A program made the position numbers and the translations under genes. The notes beneath the pieces are model-generated. The model was not told the DNA's origin. It made no database searches and was given only the letters and a program-made list of their open reading frames with translations. From JANQNX01 sp965601665 (lineage in GTDB: Bacteria > Pseudomonadota > Gammaproteobacteria > Eutrophobiales > Eutrophobiaceae): DNA of 64,000 nucleotides. Below, piece after piece: positions 62,624 through 64,000 of the stretch. How positions within the stretch are numbered: the stretch's first letter is position 1; each line of letters begins with the position of its first letter. The stretch covers positions 186,001 through 250,000 of the forward strand of contig OZ271833.1 of assembly GCA_965601665.1 (NCBI GenBank), written 5' to 3'.

Positions 62624-64000
62624 TGAGTGAAAGTTTTGCCGAATTATTTGAACAAAGCCAGATAGAAACCAAGATGCGCCCAGGCACTATAGTCAGTGCT
62701 ACCGTGGTCGACATTAATAATGACAACGTAATCGTTAATGCCGGACTCAAGTCCGAGGGCATTATTCCCATAGACCAGTTTAAAGATGAAAACGGTGACC
62801 TTGAGGTCCATACCGGTGATACCGTCGATGTCGCATTGGACTCTATCGAGGATGGTTACGGCGAAACGCGCCTGTCCCGTGAAAAAGCCAAGCGCAAGAT
62901 AGCATGGGAAGAACTGGAAAAAGCACACGAGGCCAACGAAACCGTTACCGGTATTATTACCGAACGAGTTAAAGGTGGCTTTACCGTCGACGTTGATAAG
63001 GTCAGGGCCTTTTTACCTGGTTCACTGGTCGATGTCCGTCCGGTGCGCGATACCTCTTACCTGGAAGGCAAACCGCTGGAATTCAAGGTGATTAAAATCG
63101 ATCAGCGTCGCAACAACGTCGTTGTATCACGACGCGCAGTCGTTGAAACCGAAAACACGGTAGAACGCGAAGAATTGCTGGAAAACCTGAAGGAAGGTGC
63201 CATGGTCAAGGGCGTCGTCAAGAACCTGACCGATTACGGTGCATTCCTCGACCTCGGCGGCATAGATGGTCTGCTGCATATTACCGATATGGCCTGGAAG
63301 CGTGTCAAGAACCCGAGTGAAATCGTCAATATCGGCGATGAGATTGAAGTCAAGGTTCTGAAATTTGACCGCGAGAAAAACCGCGTTTCACTTGGCCTGA
63401 AGCAAATGGGTGAAGACCCATGGCTGGATCTGACCCGCCGTTATCCGGAAGGTGCCCGCCTGCGAGGCAAGGTGACCAACCTGGCAGATTACGGCTGTTT
63501 TGTCGAACTGGAAGAAGGCGTAGAAGGCCTTGTTCACGTTTCAGAAATGGACTGGACCAACAAGAATGTGCATCCGTCCAAGCTGGTTCACATCGGTGAC
63601 GAAGTGGATGTCGTTATTCTTGATATCGACCAGGAACGCCGCCGCATCTCTCTGGGCATGAAGCAATGCCAGGCCAATCCATGGGAACAGTTTGCTGCTA
63701 CGCATAACAAGGGTGACCGTGTTGTTGGTCTCATCAAATCGATTACCGATTTCGGTATCTTTATTGGTCTGGACGGCGGTATTGACGGGCTGGTGCATCT
63801 GTCTGATGTTTCATGGTCTGATAACGCCGAAGAATCTATCCGTAATTACACCAAGGGTGAGGAACTCGAAACCGTGGTACTCGCGGTGGATGCTGAACGT
63901 GAGCGAATTTCTCTTGGCATCAAACAGCTTGAAAAGGATCCTTTCTCAAGTTTCGTCGCGGAAAACCCGAAAGGCACTATCGTCAAGGGTACTGCCCAGG
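62624..64000 (+). CDS. rpsA: 30S ribosomal protein S1, 5' part
   Basis: RNA-binding ribosomal protein needed for initiation on structured mRNAs. The frame runs off the window after 459 residues; E. coli S1 has 557. MSESFAELFEQSQ start, then successive S1 (OB-fold) repeats, e.g. KGVVKNLTDYGAFLDLGGID and LRGKVTNLADYGCFVELEEG. AGGA precedes the ATG. Confidence 0.96.

Overview
The window is a chromosomal segment of a free-living gammaproteobacterium of moderate GC. The core gene orders pyrG-kdsA-eno-ftsB-ispD-ispF and gyrA-serC-pheA-hisC-tyrA-aroA-cmk-rpsA are typical of that class. The genus cannot be fixed from sequence alone. No rRNA, tRNA, CRISPR array or insertion sequence was recognised.

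Bases 1-9300 hold the end of an acetate permease gene and, on the minus strand, a complete heme-acquisition operon: hemP, hmuR receptor, tonB, hmuS, exbB, exbD, hmuT, hmuU, hmuV. A Fur box overlaps the -10 of its promoter. The 58-codon hemP was found by reading the sequence directly. Bases 9380-13110 hold tag, a VPLPA-CTERM surface protein gene, a nucleotidyltransferase gene and asnS.

Bases 13342 to about 23400 are the accessory region: an array of about 18 gene cassettes, all on the plus strand, separated by attC recombination sites, with no integron integrase. It lies between asnS and a sodium/alanine symporter gene. In eight cassettes the R'' box is the exact reverse complement of the cassette's own first bases, which is the signature of integron cassettes. 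Cargo includes small membrane proteins, a methyltransferase, an ASCH protein, a dinucleotide-binding oxidoreductase, a HigBA-like toxin-antitoxin pair, a cupin, two acetyltransferases (one an AAC(3)-I aminoglycoside acetyltransferase homologue), a broken SDR gene with an Ada-type DNA repair protein, an NTF2-like protein and a VOC protein. attC sites are well preserved at the left and eroded at the right. A promoter with a palindromic operator and a 16-codon ORF remnant lie at the left edge.

Bases 23400-36800 carry transporters (AgcS, MFS, ClC), a DUF1223 protein, YcgL, formate-THF ligase, then pyrG-kdsA-eno-ftsB-ispD-ispF. Bases 36900-40500 encode a diffusible-signal-factor module: rpfF synthase and a convergent rpfC hybrid sensor kinase, arranged as in xanthomonads. 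Bases 40600-53400 hold smrB, purL, a secretin-domain protein, a small DUF7931-like protein, purB, tas, pyrC, rnt and the divergent methylthioadenosine salvage pair mtaD/mtnA. Bases 53500-64000 hold gyrA and the serine/aromatic amino acid cluster, ending inside rpsA.
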